Of a stretch of 47,110 nucleotides of DNA, positions 45,695-47,110 are shown piece by piece. Source of the DNA: Thermoplasmatota archaeon (GTDB taxonomy: Archaea > Thermoplasmatota > Thermoplasmata > UBA10834); the NCBI GenBank assembly GCA_016930135.1, contig JAFGHM010000001.1:1-47110 (forward strand), read 5' to 3'. Positions within the stretch are counted from its first letter, which is position 1, and every line of letters begins with the position of its first letter. Both the position numbers and the translations under genes were made by a program. The notes beneath the pieces were generated by a model that was not told the origin of the DNA, did no database searches, and saw only the letters and a program-made list of their open reading frames with translations.

Positions 45695-46378
45695 ATGATG
45701 GTGAAGGAAATGGTCGCGGTCTTCGGAACTCTCGGCTTCAGGCACGATTCTCTCATACCCACGATAAGGTCAACGCCGAATGTGGATAAGGTGGTGTTCT
45801 ACTGCGGTGCGGACAAGTCCGAACCCTCAGCTGTCAAGTCGGTCGCCGCTGCGAGGAGGGCGGTCCTGGACTACTGTCGCGAGATGAAGATCGCAGCCGA
45901 GGCGGTCGACCTTCAGGATCCCTTCGACTTCAAGTCGATCGCGAAGCGGATCAGGGCGGATGTCAGGCGTTACAAGAAGGATGGCAAGGAGATCGCGGTC
46001 TTCAACATCGCAGGGGGAACGCGCCCGACATCCTCCGCTGCCCTGCTCACATGCATGCTCGAGGGGATACCCACGGTGTACGTGCATGACATCACTTACG
46101 ATGAGATACCTCTGCCGCTCATGCGCATGGAGTACAGCAAGATACTGTCCGGCGAGGAGAGGCACGTGCTCCAGACCCTGCTGAAGAGCAGGGCGAAGGA
46201 GATGACCGAGGTCGAGCTGGCTAAGGCTATCGGCAAGCACAAGGCGACCGTGAACCACCATGTGAAGAACCTGGTCGCCAAGGGGGTTCTGAGGCTCGAG
46301 AGGCATCCCAAGGACGCGAGGAAGAAGGTGCTGACGGTGGACGATTCCGTCGAGCTGCTGCTGGGTGAGGACGATTGA
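45695..46378 (+). CDS. CARF-like domain + winged-HTH transcriptional regulator (first of tandem pair)
   Basis: Rossmann-like N-terminus VAVFGTLGFRHDSLIPTI; CARF-type motif FNIAGGTRPTSSAALLTCML; C-terminal wHTH TEVELAKAIGKHKATVNHHVKNLVAKGVLRLERH. Confidence 0.83.
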   Translation: MMVKEMVAVFGTLGFRHDSLIPTIRSTPNVDKVVFYCGADKSEPSAVKSVAAARRAVLDYCREMKIAAEAVDLQDPFDFKSIAKRIRADVRRYKKDGKEIAVFNIAGGTRPTSSAALLTCMLEGIPTVYVHDITYDEIPLPLMRMEYSKILSGEERHVLQTLLKSRAKEMTEVELAKAIGKHKATVNHHVKNLVAKGVLRLERHPKDARKKVLTVDDSVELLLGEDD

Positions 46379-47025
46379 GAGTGCTTGCCTCGACCTTCAA
46401 GCAGGGCGATGTCGAGAAGATCCTCGAGGCCATGAGAAGCCTCCCCTATGACAGGCTGGTCCTCATAGGCATGCCGGGATTCGAGGAATGCGAGGACCTC
46501 AAGAGAATCGAGCGCCTCGAGGAGATGGCCAGGCGAAAGGTGGAGGTCTCGTTCACGGAGGAGAGCGATTTCAAGGACATCGTGGCCCAGGTTGCTGAGA
46601 CCCTCGCGAGATATCTCAGGAGCAGCCGGGACTCCGAGGGCGGCAGCGTCGTGCTGAACATCAGCGGAGGCTCGAAACTCCTGGGCGACGCAGCGCTACT
46701 GGCGGCGTTTGAGCTAGGCGTCGAGGCATACCACATAGACGGAAGAGTGACAAGGCTACCCGTGATCCGAGGCGCTACCATCAGGGATAGGTTCACGAAG
46801 AATCAGGCGAGGATGATAGAGGCGATCGGAAAGGACACCTTGACCTTGGAGGATGTGGTCTCCAGGATGCAGCCGATGAGCCGACAGACAGTGGATCGCG
46901 TCATCAGGGAACTCAAGCGAGACAGGCTCATCGACTCGCGAGGCGATGGCGGGAAGGTAATGCTCTGGCTCACGCCTCCGGGACGGGAAGTCCTGAGAGC
47001 TCTCAGGCTGACAAGGGCAGGCTAG
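46375..47025 (+). CDS. CARF-like domain + winged-HTH regulator (second of tandem pair)
   Basis: VLNISGGSKLLGDAALLAAFELGVEAYHID (CARF-type G-G-[ST] motif); C-terminal HTH LEDVVSRMQPMSRQTVDRVIRELKRDRLIDS; TTG start overlaps upstream TGA. Confidence 0.8.
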   Translation: MRVLASTFKQGDVEKILEAMRSLPYDRLVLIGMPGFEECEDLKRIERLEEMARRKVEVSFTEESDFKDIVAQVAETLARYLRSSRDSEGGSVVLNISGGSKLLGDAALLAAFELGVEAYHIDGRVTRLPVIRGATIRDRFTKNQARMIEAIGKDTLTLEDVVSRMQPMSRQTVDRVIRELKRDRLIDSRGDGGKVMLWLTPPGREVLRALRLTRAG

Positions 47026-47110
47026 ACCTCAAGGTCCTCTCCGCCCCTGAGGACCTGCTGGACGATGTTGTAGATATCCTCAAGGCCCTGAAGCTCGTCC
47101 GCGCTGACCG
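47022..47110 (-). CDS. C-terminal fragment of a CDS truncated by the window edge
   Basis: Minus-strand frame ...VSADELQGLEDIYNIVQQVLRGGEDLEV* ending with TAG that shares CTAG with the CARF gene stop. Confidence 0.5.
   Translation of the reverse strand, partial: VSADELQGLEDIYNIVQQVLRGGEDLEV

Noticed and set aside
1-47110. CRISPR array or cas operon accompanying the CARF-like genes
   Set aside because: Looked for regularly spaced direct repeats and Cas motifs and saw none in the window; flanking sequence would need checking

Overview
The window looks like a chromosomal segment from a GC-rich archaeon. Thermoplasmata-like affinity is an inference from gene content; no search was run. It is densely coded with mostly housekeeping genes: NAD metabolism (nadM, pncC), membrane-anchored LonB, Hel308 next to KEOPS Cgi121, a partial histidine-utilisation set (hutH, glutamate formimidoyltransferase, cyclodeaminase), a TldD/TldE pair, the archaeal thiolase/HMG-CoA synthase/DUF35 operon with an HTH regulator, a MarR-ABC exporter operon, and kbl/tdh for threonine catabolism. 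There are two tRNAs: tRNA-Pro(CGG), and tRNA-Gly(TCC) with a 36-nt intron at the canonical 37/38 site. Less ordinary content: (i) a translationally coupled tandem pair of CARF-like + winged-HTH genes at the right edge with no cas genes or CRISPR array in view, preceded by a palindrome cluster and divergent from a HAD / RNase J-like MBL operon; (ii) two ~1500-aa helical-repeat proteins with C-terminal zinc fingers (one RING-like, one B-box-like); (iii) a coupled pair of large secreted, membrane-anchored proteins, one with a DNRLRE-like domain and a candidate Cys-His peptidase-like core; (iv) several perfect or nested inverted repeats in intergenic regions. No CRISPR array, prophage or intact transposon was recognised.
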